A DNA stretch of 64,000 nucleotides from Nocardioides turkmenicus (lineage in GTDB: Bacteria; Actinomycetota; Actinomycetes; Propionibacteriales; Nocardioidaceae): the NCBI RefSeq assembly GCF_011045035.1, contig NZ_JAALAA010000006.1:186001-250000 (forward strand), in the 5' to 3' direction. Numbering within the stretch: the stretch's first letter is position 1; each line of letters opens with the position of its first letter. Shown here in pieces: positions 23,413-31,878 of the stretch. Both the position numbers and the translations under genes were made by a program. Below the pieces are notes generated by a model. That model saw only the letters and a list, made by a program, of their open reading frames with translations. It did no database searches and was not told where the DNA came from.

Positions 23413-24251
23413 TGAGACCAGGGGAGAAGAGATTCGGGGTTGGTCAGATCGTCGCCTTCGTCGTCCTGGCGCTGATGGCGGTCGGCTGGCTGATGCCGTT
23501 CCTGTGGGCGGTCGCCACCGCGTTCAAGACCGAGACGGACGCCGCGTCCGAGTCGGGCTGGATCGGCGACGACGGCCTGACGACCGGGGCGTTCCGCGGG
23601 ATGCTCGAGAACGGCAACGTGTGGATGTGGGCGTTCAACAGCCTGTGGACCTCGCTGGTCATCACGCTGCTCACCGTGACGATCTCGGCACTCGCGGCGT
23701 ACGCCTTCTCGCGGCTGCGCTTCCCGGGCCGCCGCTGGCTCTTCGCGGTCATCGTGGCGGCGATCATCATCCCGCCGCAGGTGCTGATCATCCCGCTCTT
23801 CTACGAGATGCTCACCTTCGACCTGATCGACACGGCCTGGGGGCTGATCCTGCCGCAGATCGTCGCGCCGGCGATGGTGTTCATCCTCAAGCAGTTCTTC
23901 GACGGGGTGCCGATCGAGCTCGAGGACGCCGCTCGCGTCGACGGCGCCAACCGGTTGCGGGTGTTCTGGTCGATCGTGCTGCCGCTGTCCCGCCCGGTCA
24001 TGGCGGCGGTCGCGATCTTCGTGTTCATCAACGCCTGGAACAACTTCCTGTGGCCGTTCCTCGTCATCAACGACACCACGCTGATGACCCTGCCCACCGG
24101 GCTGCAGACCGTCATCGACGCCCACGGCATCCAGTACGCCCAGACGATGGCCCAAGCCGTCCTGGCCGCGCTGCCGCTGATCGTCGTCTTCCTGTTCTTC
24201 CAGCGACAGATCGTCAAGGGTGTCGCGACCACCGGCTTCGGCGGCCGGTAG
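23412..24251 (+). CDS. ABC sugar transporter permease (MalG/UgpE type)
   Basis: The 279-aa protein has six helices and the EAA-type loop IELEDAARVDGANRLRVFWSIVLPLSRP. It also has the MalG-type FSRLRFPGRRWLF segment and a C-terminal QRQIVKGVATTGFGG tail common in this family. It starts one base into the upstream stop codon, so expression is coupled. It pairs with the previous permease to move the sugar inward. Confidence 0.93.
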   Translation: MRPGEKRFGVGQIVAFVVLALMAVGWLMPFLWAVATAFKTETDAASESGWIGDDGLTTGAFRGMLENGNVWMWAFNSLWTSLVITLLTVTISALAAYAFSRLRFPGRRWLFAVIVAAIIIPPQVLIIPLFYEMLTFDLIDTAWGLILPQIVAPAMVFILKQFFDGVPIELEDAARVDGANRLRVFWSIVLPLSRPVMAAVAIFVFINAWNNFLWPFLVINDTTLMTLPTGLQTVIDAHGIQYAQTMAQAVLAALPLIVVFLFFQRQIVKGVATTGFGGR

Positions 24252-24277
24252 CCAGTTCGTATCGACAAAGGAGCTTC

Positions 24278-25813
24278 ATGACCCGCGCACGTATCACCAT
24301 CGACCGTGACTTCACGATCGCCGATGTACCCCGACGTCTCTTCGGGTCGTTCGTCGAGCACATGGGGAGATGCGTCTACACCGGCATCTACGAACCCGGC
24401 CATCCGACGGCCGACGGCCGTGGCTACCGCAAGGACGTGCTCGAGCTCGTCCGCGAGCTGGGCCCGACGGTCGTACGCTACCCCGGCGGCAACTTCGTCT
24501 CCGGCTATCTCTGGGAGGACGGCATCGGACCGGTCGCCGACCGGCCCCGCCGCATCGACGGCGCCTGGCACACGATCGAGACCAACGAGTTCGGGCTCCA
24601 CGAGTTCATGGGCTGGGCCCGCGAGGCCGACGTCGAGGTGATGGAGGCGATCAACCTCGGTACGCGTGGGGTGGAGGAGGCGCGAGCGCTGGTCGAGTAC
24701 GCGAACCATCCCGGTGGGACGTACTGGTCGGACCTTCGGCGTCGCAACGGAGCCGAGGAGCCCTTCGACATCAAGCTGTGGTGTCTGGGCAACGAGCTCG
24801 ACGGGCCCTGGCAGATCGGCCACAAGACCGCTCACGAGTACGGTCGGCTGGCCCAGGAGACGGCCAAGGCGATGAAGCTCGTCGACGACTCGATCGAGCT
24901 GGTCGCGGTCGGCTCCTCGAACCGCTACATGGACACGTTCGGCTCCTGGGAGCACACCGTCCTGACCCACACGTACGACGAGATCGACTACATCTCGATG
25001 CACGAGTACTACCAGGAGAGGTCGGGCGACGCCGCCTCGTTCCTGGCCGAGGGGGTCGGGATGGACGCCTTCATCGACGGTGTCGTGGCGACCATCGACG
25101 CCGTCAAGGCGGCCGGCAAGCACACCAAGCAGGTCGACATCTCCTTCGACGAGTGGAACGTCTGGTACGCCGAGGGGCTCGACACCGCCGACCAGATCCA
25201 CCAGGTGAAGAAGGAGTGGCGCGAGCACCCGCGGCTGATCGAGGACGAGTACTCGGTCACCGACGCCGTGGTCGTCGGCACGCTGCTCAACTCGCTCCTG
25301 CGTCACGGTGACCGGGTCCGGATCGCCAACCAGGCCCAGCTGGTCAACGTCATCGCCCCGATCCGCTCCGAGGAGGGCGGGCCCGCGTGGAGGCAGACGA
25401 TCTTCTGGCCCTTCGCCCGGATGGCCGCGCTGGCCCGCGGGCAGATCCTGCGGCTCGCGGTCTCGTCCGACCGGATTCCGACCGAGAAGTTCGGCGACGT
25501 CGACGTCATCGACGCTGCCGCGACCTGGTCCGAGGCGGACGGTCGGGTCGCGCTCTTCGTCGCGAACCGGGGTCTCGACGATGCCTCGGAGGTGACGGTC
25601 GACCTGCGCGGGCTCGGGGTCGCGCGCGTGGTGAACGCCGAGGTGCTCACCATTCCCGAGGGGGGCGACCGGCACACGTCCAACGTCGAGTCGGCTCCCG
25701 ACGCCGTCGGGCTGGTGCCCCTCGAGGGCGTCGGTGTCCAGGACGGCGCGGTCCGGCTCGCCCTGCCGCCGCTGTCGTGGGCGGTGGTGCAGTTGGAGGT
25801 GGCGGTGGCGTGA
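24278..25813 (+). CDS. Alpha-N-arabinofuranosidase, GH51
   Basis: The 511-aa protein begins MTRARITIDRDFTIADVPRRLFGSFVEHMGRCVYTGIYEPGH, the GH51 opening, and has RYPGGNFVSGY. The acid/base Glu is in WCLGNELDGPWQ (Glu173) and the nucleophile Glu in SFDEWNVWY (Glu292), the standard GH51 pair. It releases arabinofuranose from arabinoxylan or arabinan oligosaccharides. There is no signal peptide, so it works on sugars imported by the transporter encoded just upstream. AAAGGAG at 24267-24273 is its ribosome-binding site. Confidence 0.95.
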   Translation: MTRARITIDRDFTIADVPRRLFGSFVEHMGRCVYTGIYEPGHPTADGRGYRKDVLELVRELGPTVVRYPGGNFVSGYLWEDGIGPVADRPRRIDGAWHTIETNEFGLHEFMGWAREADVEVMEAINLGTRGVEEARALVEYANHPGGTYWSDLRRRNGAEEPFDIKLWCLGNELDGPWQIGHKTAHEYGRLAQETAKAMKLVDDSIELVAVGSSNRYMDTFGSWEHTVLTHTYDEIDYISMHEYYQERSGDAASFLAEGVGMDAFIDGVVATIDAVKAAGKHTKQVDISFDEWNVWYAEGLDTADQIHQVKKEWREHPRLIEDEYSVTDAVVVGTLLNSLLRHGDRVRIANQAQLVNVIAPIRSEEGGPAWRQTIFWPFARMAALARGQILRLAVSSDRIPTEKFGDVDVIDAAATWSEADGRVALFVANRGLDDASEVTVDLRGLGVARVVNAEVLTIPEGGDRHTSNVESAPDAVGLVPLEGVGVQDGAVRLALPPLSWAVVQLEVAVA

Positions 25814-25842
25814 CGGTCTGGGGGTGACGTCATGCTTTGACT

Positions 25843-25885
25843 AGACGATGACACTTTGTGAACGGTTCACAAGGTGTCATCGTCT
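25843..25885. repeat. 43-bp near-perfect palindrome after the arabinofuranosidase gene
   Basis: Two 21-nt arms (25843-25863 and 25865-25885) are complementary with one mismatch around a single G. The core is TTGTGAACGGTTCACAA. In RNA it would be a very stable hairpin 30 nt after the stop, so it may act as a terminator although no T-run follows. Its symmetry also fits a repressor operator for the downstream kinase gene. Confidence 0.7.
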
Positions 25886-25937
25886 GGTAAAGGCCCGATC
25901 GTCCGGGCGTCTCCGGTCCGCGTCGTGGAGGTTGACC

Positions 25938-26552
25938 TTGACCGTCAGTGAAAGTGAGCTCCTCCGGTTGGCGGAGAAGCTACGGGAGAAGGCGGGCGCC
26001 AGGTTCGTGCTCGGGATCGTCGGTCCGCCGGGGGCGGGGAAGTCGACGCTGGCGGAGCGGCTGCGGGACGTGCTCAACGAGGGCGGACGGGTTGCGGTGG
26101 TGGCGCCGATGGACGGGTTCCACCGGAGCAACGCGGAGCTGGACGAGATCGGGGCGCGGGCGCGGAAGGGGGAGCCGGACACCTTCGACGCGGAGGCATA
26201 TGTGGCGGCGTTGCGACAGGTTCGCGCGGGCAGCCGGGTTGAGTGGCCGACGTTCAGTCGGGTCACGGACGAGCCGGTGCCGGGCGGGGTGATGATCGGG
26301 GACGAGCCGGTCGTGATCACCGAGGGCAACTACCTGTTGCTGGACGAGGGGCCGTGGCGGGACGTACGCGGTCTGCTGGACGAGGCCTGGTTCATCGACG
26401 TTCCGGACGAGCTCCTGGTGCCGAGGCTGCTCGAGCGGTTCCTCGCCGGCGGGAGGTCCCGGGAGGAGGCGGAGGCGAAGATCGCCGCGAGCGATCTGCG
26501 GAACGCTGCGCTGGTGCGGGCGACGCGGGACCGGGCGGACGTCGTGCTGTGA
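25938..26552 (+). CDS. P-loop nucleoside/nucleotide kinase family protein (uridine kinase-like)
   Basis: The 204-aa protein has Walker A GPPGAGKST (29-37), APMDGFHRSNAEL, a shared feature of uridine-kinase/phosphoribulokinase-like proteins, then VITEGNYLLLDEGPW and ERFLAGGRSREEAEAKI. It phosphorylates a small substrate. The exact one is unknown. A longer frame starts inside the upstream palindrome, but TTG 25938 is preferred because GGAGG (25927-25931) lies 6 nt before it. The stop is 4 nt before the convergent Fic gene end. Confidence 0.85.
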   Translation: MTVSESELLRLAEKLREKAGARFVLGIVGPPGAGKSTLAERLRDVLNEGGRVAVVAPMDGFHRSNAELDEIGARARKGEPDTFDAEAYVAALRQVRAGSRVEWPTFSRVTDEPVPGGVMIGDEPVVITEGNYLLLDEGPWRDVRGLLDEAWFIDVPDELLVPRLLERFLAGGRSREEAEAKIAASDLRNAALVRATRDRADVVL

Positions 26553-26556
26553 GCCG

Positions 26557-27345
26557 TCAGTCGTCGGGGGAGGCGGAGCAGTCGACCAGGAACGACATCA
26601 GCTCGGTGGCGTCGTCGGTCGCGACAAGGGTGTCGAGGGCGTGGTCGAGCTCGAGGCGACGGACGCCGGGGATGGTGATGGCGTCGAAGCCGTTGGAGAT
26701 CAGGATGCCGGTCATCATCAGCAGGGCGGTGCGGTTGTTACCGGCGGTGTAGAAGCGGGTGCAGGCGGCGGAGCAGAAGTAGATCAGCGCCTGGAGCCGT
26801 GGGTCGCCGGTCTCCGCGATGCGCTCCTGCAGCCCCGCGAAACGGGTTCGGAGCAGCTCGCTGCCACCGCGGCGCAACGTGCCTTCGCCGCGGAACCTCC
26901 CCGCATCGGGCGACTCGTGGCGGGCGACGATGCGGTTGAGGCGGTCGGAGATCGATTTGTCGATATGGAACCTGCCGTAGCCGACCAGGTCGCGGAGCGC
27001 GGCGTACGCCTCGCCGAGCGCCAGCACCTGCCGCTCGTCGCCGGCCGGGTGGTCACCGACGGTGACGCCGGCGAGGAGGGTGCGCACCTCGGGGAGGGTG
27101 AAGCTGTTGCCCTCGAGCCGTGCTGCGTTCCAGACCAGCTCGGGGAGGTGGGCGCGGAACCGACGCCAGGCCCGCTCGGTGTCGCCGGGGAGCATCCGGG
27201 AGGTGTCGACCTCGGTCCACCAGACGCCGGTGTCGCGCACCTGGGCCTCGCGGTCCGCGACCACCCGGAAGGTGTCGTCGGTGGCCGGCTTGCGGGCAGC
27301 GTACGTCTCGGGGGCCGGTGCCCAGCGGGGCTGCTTCGTCACCAT
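26557..27345 (-). CDS. Fic-domain protein with degenerate catalytic motif
   Basis: The 262-aa protein contains the Fic inhibitory-helix signature NAARLEGNSFTLPEV (73-87) and the fold order of Fic proteins. The catalytic motif HPFxDGNGRxxR is replaced by RFYTAGNNRTA (197-207), so the His is Arg197 and the acidic residue is Ala201. Gly202, Asn203 and Arg205 remain. AMPylation is therefore doubtful. It could bind nucleotide only or use another chemistry. ATG 27345 overlaps the XRE gene stop by 7 nt, so the two form an operon that looks like a toxin-antitoxin pair. Confidence 0.8.
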   Translation of the reverse strand: MVTKQPRWAPAPETYAARKPATDDTFRVVADREAQVRDTGVWWTEVDTSRMLPGDTERAWRRFRAHLPELVWNAARLEGNSFTLPEVRTLLAGVTVGDHPAGDERQVLALGEAYAALRDLVGYGRFHIDKSISDRLNRIVARHESPDAGRFRGEGTLRRGGSELLRTRFAGLQERIAETGDPRLQALIYFCSAACTRFYTAGNNRTALLMMTGILISNGFDAITIPGVRRLELDHALDTLVATDDATELMSFLVDCSASPDD

Positions 27346-28088
27346 GTCCGGATCTCCTCGCGGGCGCGGTCCGCGGCGTCTCCGCCGACGGAGATGGCGT
27401 CGATGGCGATCTGGATCGGGGCGGCGTAGACGACGCGGTCGCGCTCGAACGTACCGAGGAACAGGTCGGGCTCGGCGGCGGCGATGACCACCGTGGCCTG
27501 GTCCGGGGTGGACGCGGGGCGGAGGGATCCACCCGCGAGCAGGGGCTGGAGAGCGCTCGGGTCCTGGCACCACAGCACCGAGATCCGGGGTACGGCATCG
27601 TCGAAGGCAGGGAGGTCGAGGCCGGCCGCGCCGGAGAGCGCCCACCGCTGACCCGAGGCTTCGCCGGCGGAGGCGAGCCGCCCGATCGTGGCCTCGCCGC
27701 TCAGCAGGACGGCACCGGGACGATGCACGACACCCGAGGCCCGGGCGGCCTCCTCGACGATCTCGACCGGGTCGCCGTCGGCCCAGGCGTCGATCCGGTC
27801 GGCCCAGAGCTCGATGTCGGCGTCCACGTCGGCCGGGTACAGCGGATCGAGGATCGCGCGTGCACCCGCCGCGGCCGCCGGCGCCGCCAGCGGAGAGGCG
27901 GTCATCGTCAGCCCGGCGCCGCAGGCAGTGGTGATGGTGTCGAGCGTGTCGACCGACGGGCTGACCACGCCGTTGACGATCCGGTGGACCGTCGAGGCGG
28001 ACACGCCCGCCCGGGCGGCCACCTGTCGAGCGCTGAGCCCGGAGCGTTCGATGCACTCCGCGACGAGGCTGCCGACGTCCTGTTCCAT
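27339..28088 (-). CDS. XRE-family regulator with AbiEi-like C-terminal domain (probable antitoxin)
   Basis: The 249-aa protein begins with an XRE helix-turn-helix (residues 5-60: LVAECIERSGLSARQVAARAGVSASTVHRIVNG). The C-terminal part reads VLLSGEATIGRL, then ISVLWCQDP, LRPASTPDQATVVIAAAEPD and PIQIAIDAIS..GGDAADRA. This resembles AbiEi-type antitoxin proteins (LLtGe.A..., R...vt, pvq..lDl). It encodes with the Fic gene and starts leaderlessly: TAGCGT is 7 nt before ATG 28088. An 18-bp inverted repeat overlaps its start codon, which is the expected autoregulatory operator. Confidence 0.65.
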   Translation of the reverse strand: MEQDVGSLVAECIERSGLSARQVAARAGVSASTVHRIVNGVVSPSVDTLDTITTACGAGLTMTASPLAAPAAAAGARAILDPLYPADVDADIELWADRIDAWADGDPVEIVEEAARASGVVHRPGAVLLSGEATIGRLASAGEASGQRWALSGAAGLDLPAFDDAVPRISVLWCQDPSALQPLLAGGSLRPASTPDQATVVIAAAEPDLFLGTFERDRVVYAAPIQIAIDAISVGGDAADRAREEIRTW

Positions 28089-28127
28089 ATATGCAACGCT
28101 AGTCGAATTCGTTGCATATATGGAACA
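28081..28127. promoter_or_regulatory. 18-bp perfect inverted repeat operator between XRE and TOPRIM genes
   Basis: Arms 28081-28098 and 28110-28127 are exact complements (right arm CGTTGCATATATGGAACA) with an 11-nt spacer. The left arm covers the XRE start codon and its start region. The right arm ends 22 nt before the TAGGGT box of the divergent TOPRIM gene. A dimer bound here could shut both directions. Confidence 0.8.
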
Positions 28128-28149
28128 GGCGTGCCGACGTACGTTCTTC

Positions 28150-28155
28150 TAGGGT
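28150..28155 (+). promoter_or_regulatory. -10 box TAGGGT of the TOPRIM gene
   Basis: TAGGGT is 7 nt before ATG 28163 and no Shine-Dalgarno is visible, so a leaderless transcript is likely. Confidence 0.5.
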
Positions 28156-28162
28156 GTGCGCC

Positions 28163-28699
28163 ATGCGACCGATCACGCTGCTCGTCGAGGGAGAGTCCGA
28201 CAAGGCTCTGGTGGAGGCGCTGGCGCCGAGGTACGGGGTGGAGCTGGTCGAGCTCGGGATCGAGGTCGTCTCGATGAACGGCGCCGGGAACGCTGGCCGG
28301 TTCATCAAGGAGATGACCGCGGCGGGGCATCGGGTCGGCGGGCTCTACGACGAGGCCGAGGAGCGCTTCGTCGCCAACGCTCTCGGCAGGCAGATCGGCG
28401 AGGACCTCTCCGGGCAGGGATTCTTCGCCTGCCGCCGCGATCTCGAGGACGAGATGATCCGGGCGATCGGCGCGGCACGGATCGTCGAGATCCTCGAGGC
28501 CAACGGCGAGGGCGGCAAGTTCCGTACGCTGCAGAACCAGCCCGAGCATCGCGGCGAGGAGGTCGCCGACCAGCTGCACCGGTTCTTCGGCACCGCCTCG
28601 GGACGCAAGATCCGCTACGGCACGATCCTTGGCGAGGCCGTCGAGCTCGAGAACATCCCGGACCCGCTGGTCGGGCTGCTCACCTGGTGCTGGGGCTGA
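28163..28699 (+). CDS. Stand-alone OLD-type TOPRIM protein
   Basis: The 178-aa protein opens with MRPITLLVEGESDKALVEAL, a TOPRIM motif with Glu9 and Asp13. It has VVSMNGAGNAGRFIKEMTAAGHRVGGLYDEAEERFV, the following TOPRIM acidic motif, in the order found in OLD-family nucleases. The ATPase half of OLD is missing. Without it the protein could be a regulatory or partner nuclease. It is divergent from the XRE/Fic pair through a shared operator and ends 1 nt before the convergent 605-aa gene. Confidence 0.75.
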   Translation: MRPITLLVEGESDKALVEALAPRYGVELVELGIEVVSMNGAGNAGRFIKEMTAAGHRVGGLYDEAEERFVANALGRQIGEDLSGQGFFACRRDLEDEMIRAIGAARIVEILEANGEGGKFRTLQNQPEHRGEEVADQLHRFFGTASGRKIRYGTILGEAVELENIPDPLVGLLTWCWG

Positions 28700-28700
28700 G

Positions 28701-30518
28701 CTAGGGCTCCATGTCGTCGTGGACGACGACGCGGGAGAGCTCGATGGTGCCGTCGGGGCACTTCCAGAAGTGCAGCCGGCGGGCGCTCGGGGTGTGGATC
28801 TGCATCGAGACCCGGTAGCAGACCGCGCCGTCGGGACGGGACTGTGGCGCGGCGTTGCCCCCGGCAGAGGTACGCAGCTGGTGCAGCTCACGCCCGGTCG
28901 ACTGCTCCGCGAGGCCGGTGAGCACCTCCATGACCACGTCGGCGATCTTGTCGACGGTGATGCCCTCGAGCGCGTCGACGCTGTCGAGGAACTTGTCGCC
29001 GATCGCATAGTCGGGCAGCGGGCGAGTCGGCTGCTCGCCGACCGGGATGCGGCGGGCCCAGGCGGCCTCGACGAGGTGACGGAAGCCGCGCTCGCGGTCG
29101 GCGAAGACAGGGAGGGCGACCTCAGGCGGCGCGGTGCGCTGCTTGGCGCGGCGCAGCTGGGACCGCATCCGGGCCAGCTCGGCGTCGCGGGTCTCCAGCT
29201 GGCGGGCCGCACGGGCGAGATCCTTGGCGAACTGCACGCGCTCGTTGCGCAGCCCGGAGACCTGGTCGCGGAGCTCGGCGAGCTCGGCCTCGAGGTGAGC
29301 CTTCTCGGCCTTGATCGCGGTGACCTGCAGCGACATCGACTGCACCGCGGCCTTCTTCGCCGGCGCGGACTCCCTCGCCGGCGTCGGTGCAGGCTCGGGC
29401 GCAGGGGCGGGCCGGACCGCGCGGACCGGTTCGCCCTTGCGACGAGGCATCATCGCCGGGGTCGGGATCGCCGGCTTGGGCGGAGCCTCGGGCACGGGCT
29501 CGGCCGAGACCTCCGGAGCCCGGGCCGCCGGAGCCGGCGCCTCGGTGACGGTCTCGACATGCTCGACGACCGCAGGCGGAGGCGCGTCCGGGTCGAGCCA
29601 GGGCGGACCACCGGCGTACAGGGCAAGGGCCTCGCGGGCCGTGTCGTGCTCCCGGACGTCGCGCAGGGACAGCCGCCACTTCGGGCCGGCGGCGACGACT
29701 CGCGCGAGCACGACCTCGCCGGGCGTGAGGAGGGCCTGCAGGTCGTCGTCGGGGTCGCCGGTCACGTCGGAGCGGAAGACCTCGACGGTCACGTCGGGGT
29801 GCAGGCGCAGGTCCGCGGAGCCGGCGAGGACGGAGCGGACCTCGGCGGGGACGATGTCCCCGACGGCGTACGTCTTCAGCGCTTCCTCGGCGGTGGGGCG
29901 GCTCTCCCGGATGTCGAGCCAGCGTGACTTCTTCTCCAGGACGCCGTCGACGTGCATCCCCGGGGCGAGGACGCGTTCGATCGGCACCCCCGCCTGGGCG
30001 AGCTGGGGCGGGATCGACGCCATGTCGCCACCGTCGAGGTCGACCAGCGCACGCTCGCTCATGATCGAGCGCACCGTGCCGGCGCGGCGCTCGCGGGTGG
30101 AGGCGGTGCGGGCGCTGTCGAAGAGGCCGGCGGCCGCGGCCATGTCGAGGGCGTCGTCGATGAGCTGGCCGGTGAGCTTCTTGCCCTCGGACTTGTTCCA
30201 GGCGAACCGCAGTGGCGCCTGCTTCAGGTCGACGTTCCAGCCCAGTCCGACCGGGTAGACCCGCCCGGCACCGCCGTAGACCTGCGTGCCGGGCGTCATC
30301 TTGTTGGAGAAGGCCCAGGTGTGGCCGCCGGTGGTCACCAGGTAGAGGTCGGCGAGGTCACCGATCTCGGCCGCGATCCGCTCCACGTCGGCGTACGGCT
30401 CGGTGTGGCCGGACGCGACGGTCACCACCACGGTCGGTTTGGTGCGGGCGTCGCCGTTGAGCAACGCCGCCAGCGCCTCGGCCTCGGACGTGTTCGTCAC
30501 GCGTTTGATCGCAGACAT
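28701..30518 (-). CDS. Unknown 605-aa protein with Pro/Ala linker and coiled coil
   Basis: No family is recognised with confidence. Residues 30-115 form a compact domain (PTVVVTVASGHTEPYADVERIAAEIGDLADLY and QVYGGAGRVYPVG). Around 190-310 lies a beta-rich stretch with LTPGEVVLARVVAAGPKWRLSLRDV, which could be S1/OB-like. A Pro/Ala-rich linker (about 330-400) leads to a coiled coil (KAEKAHLEAELAELRDQVSGL...) and a C-terminal domain ending RRLHFWKCPDGTIELSRVVVHDDMEP. The start is ATG 30518 with GAAAGGAGG just upstream. It is divergent from the next coiled-coil gene. Confidence 0.75.
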   Translation of the reverse strand: MSAIKRVTNTSEAEALAALLNGDARTKPTVVVTVASGHTEPYADVERIAAEIGDLADLYLVTTGGHTWAFSNKMTPGTQVYGGAGRVYPVGLGWNVDLKQAPLRFAWNKSEGKKLTGQLIDDALDMAAAAGLFDSARTASTRERRAGTVRSIMSERALVDLDGGDMASIPPQLAQAGVPIERVLAPGMHVDGVLEKKSRWLDIRESRPTAEEALKTYAVGDIVPAEVRSVLAGSADLRLHPDVTVEVFRSDVTGDPDDDLQALLTPGEVVLARVVAAGPKWRLSLRDVREHDTAREALALYAGGPPWLDPDAPPPAVVEHVETVTEAPAPAARAPEVSAEPVPEAPPKPAIPTPAMMPRRKGEPVRAVRPAPAPEPAPTPARESAPAKKAAVQSMSLQVTAIKAEKAHLEAELAELRDQVSGLRNERVQFAKDLARAARQLETRDAELARMRSQLRRAKQRTAPPEVALPVFADRERGFRHLVEAAWARRIPVGEQPTRPLPDYAIGDKFLDSVDALEGITVDKIADVVMEVLTGLAEQSTGRELHQLRTSAGGNAAPQSRPDGAVCYRVSMQIHTPSARRLHFWKCPDGTIELSRVVVHDDMEP

Positions 30519-30707
30519 GCCCCTCCTTTCACAAAAACGTACAGCGAACGGAAAGGGGACGTACGTCAATGACCCGGCTCTCTCGCGAGGGAACTTCGAC
30601 TCCCGCCGACGAGTGCGGGTGACCGCCGTCCGATGGTTGCGGGGAAGTGTCGGTGCTGCGGTGTACGATCGCCGCGCCTGCGAGAACGACCCTTCCAACC
30701 AGCCCCT

Positions 30708-31874
30708 ATGCCTGAATCCTCCCAGCCGGCCGTCGCCGAGATCCTGCGCCTGCGGGCTCCGTTGAGCCTGCAGGTCCTGCGCGCCGCGCTGAAGGGCAAG
30801 CGCGTGCTGCTGACCGAGGAGGAGCTGCTCTCCGTGCTGACGTCGGGCGGCTTCGTCGAGGGGCCTCCGGGGCAGTGGAGCCTGGCCCCTGCCGCCCCCG
30901 CGGCGCCCGCGGCGCCCGCGCCGGCTCGGTTCAACCAGACGACGCTGGCCGCGCGTGCGGGAGTGGAGGGTGACGTACTCCTCAAGGTGCTGGACGCGCT
31001 GGTGACCGACCACCCCGAGGTCAACTGGGGTGCGCTGCGCGACCGGCTGGAGTCAGGTGCCGACGTCGCGGTCTCCGACCGCACCCTCGGCCTGCTGGAG
31101 GAGGGCGTACGCCGCTTCGAGGTCGCCCGGCTGCGGGCCGAGAAGCAGGCGGCCGAGGAGCGTGCCCGGGAGGCGGAGCGTCGCCGCGAGCTGCAGCAGC
31201 TGGCCGAGAGCGAGGTCGCGATGCTGCGTGCCGAGCTCGACGACGAGCGGCGGCGGGCGCACGACGCGGCGCTGGAGCGGGACCGGCTGCGGCAGGAGGC
31301 CGAGAAGCTGGTCGCGCTCAAGGAGCAGGAGACCGCCTCGTGGGTGGCCACCGCCGCGGGCGGCTGGATGCTCGACCTCGGCGCCCCGGAGACCTTCGGT
31401 GAGGAGAAGCTCCGCCAGGCGCTCGGCCAGCTCGAGTCGGCGCTGGTCGTGCTCAACGTCCCGGTCTCCGGCCGCGAGATCGAGGCGGTCGTGGTGCACC
31501 TGGGCGGGATCGCCGTGGTGGAGCAGTACGACATCCCCTCGACCGCCGGGGTGGTCGAGGTGCCGGCTGACGGGGCGGCGTCCGTCGAGGGCCGTCCGCT
31601 CGAGATCGCGGATCCGCGTGCCGACGTGCTCGCCGCCGTACGCCTCCTGCAGAAGGCGGCTTCCCTGGACCTCGCCTACCTGCCCGTGCTCGCCTTCCAG
31701 GGGCCGGCCGAGGCCGAGGGCGAGGACGTGCTCGTCTGCCTCACCGCCGAGGTCGATCTCGCTGTCGACGACATGCTCCACTCCCAGTCGACCCGGGTCT
31801 CGACCGACGACGCGGTCGCGCTGCTGACGAAGCTCGGGCTTCCGGAGCTGCCCGAACCTCCGTCGGGGTTCTGA
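30708..31874 (+). CDS. Unknown 388-aa coiled-coil protein, divergent from the 605-aa gene
   Basis: The first 60 residues look like a winged-helix/HARE-like unit (AEILRLRAPLSLQVLRAALKG...ELLSVLTSGGFVEGPPGQWSL). An Ala/Pro linker follows, then a long coiled coil (about 140-210, ARLRAEKQAAEERAREAERRRELQQL). The C-terminal domain contains SGREIEAVVVHLGGIAVVEQYDIPSTAGVVEV, which has the spacing of a NERD-type nuclease core (iD.vvv...Gv.vie.k). Its Lys position is Tyr, so it may be inactive. No Shine-Dalgarno precedes ATG 30708. The shared coiled-coil build of this and the divergent gene suggests a partner relation. Confidence 0.65.
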   Translation: MPESSQPAVAEILRLRAPLSLQVLRAALKGKRVLLTEEELLSVLTSGGFVEGPPGQWSLAPAAPAAPAAPAPARFNQTTLAARAGVEGDVLLKVLDALVTDHPEVNWGALRDRLESGADVAVSDRTLGLLEEGVRRFEVARLRAEKQAAEERAREAERRRELQQLAESEVAMLRAELDDERRRAHDAALERDRLRQEAEKLVALKEQETASWVATAAGGWMLDLGAPETFGEEKLRQALGQLESALVVLNVPVSGREIEAVVVHLGGIAVVEQYDIPSTAGVVEVPADGAASVEGRPLEIADPRADVLAAVRLLQKAASLDLAYLPVLAFQGPAEAEGEDVLVCLTAEVDLAVDDMLHSQSTRVSTDDAVALLTKLGLPELPEPPSGF

Positions 31875-31878
31875 GGGA

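Noticed and set aside
29122..29679. Minus-strand Ala/Arg-rich ORF within the 605-aa gene
   Set aside because: It is a shifted frame of the Pro/Ala linker region and has no start signal of its own.
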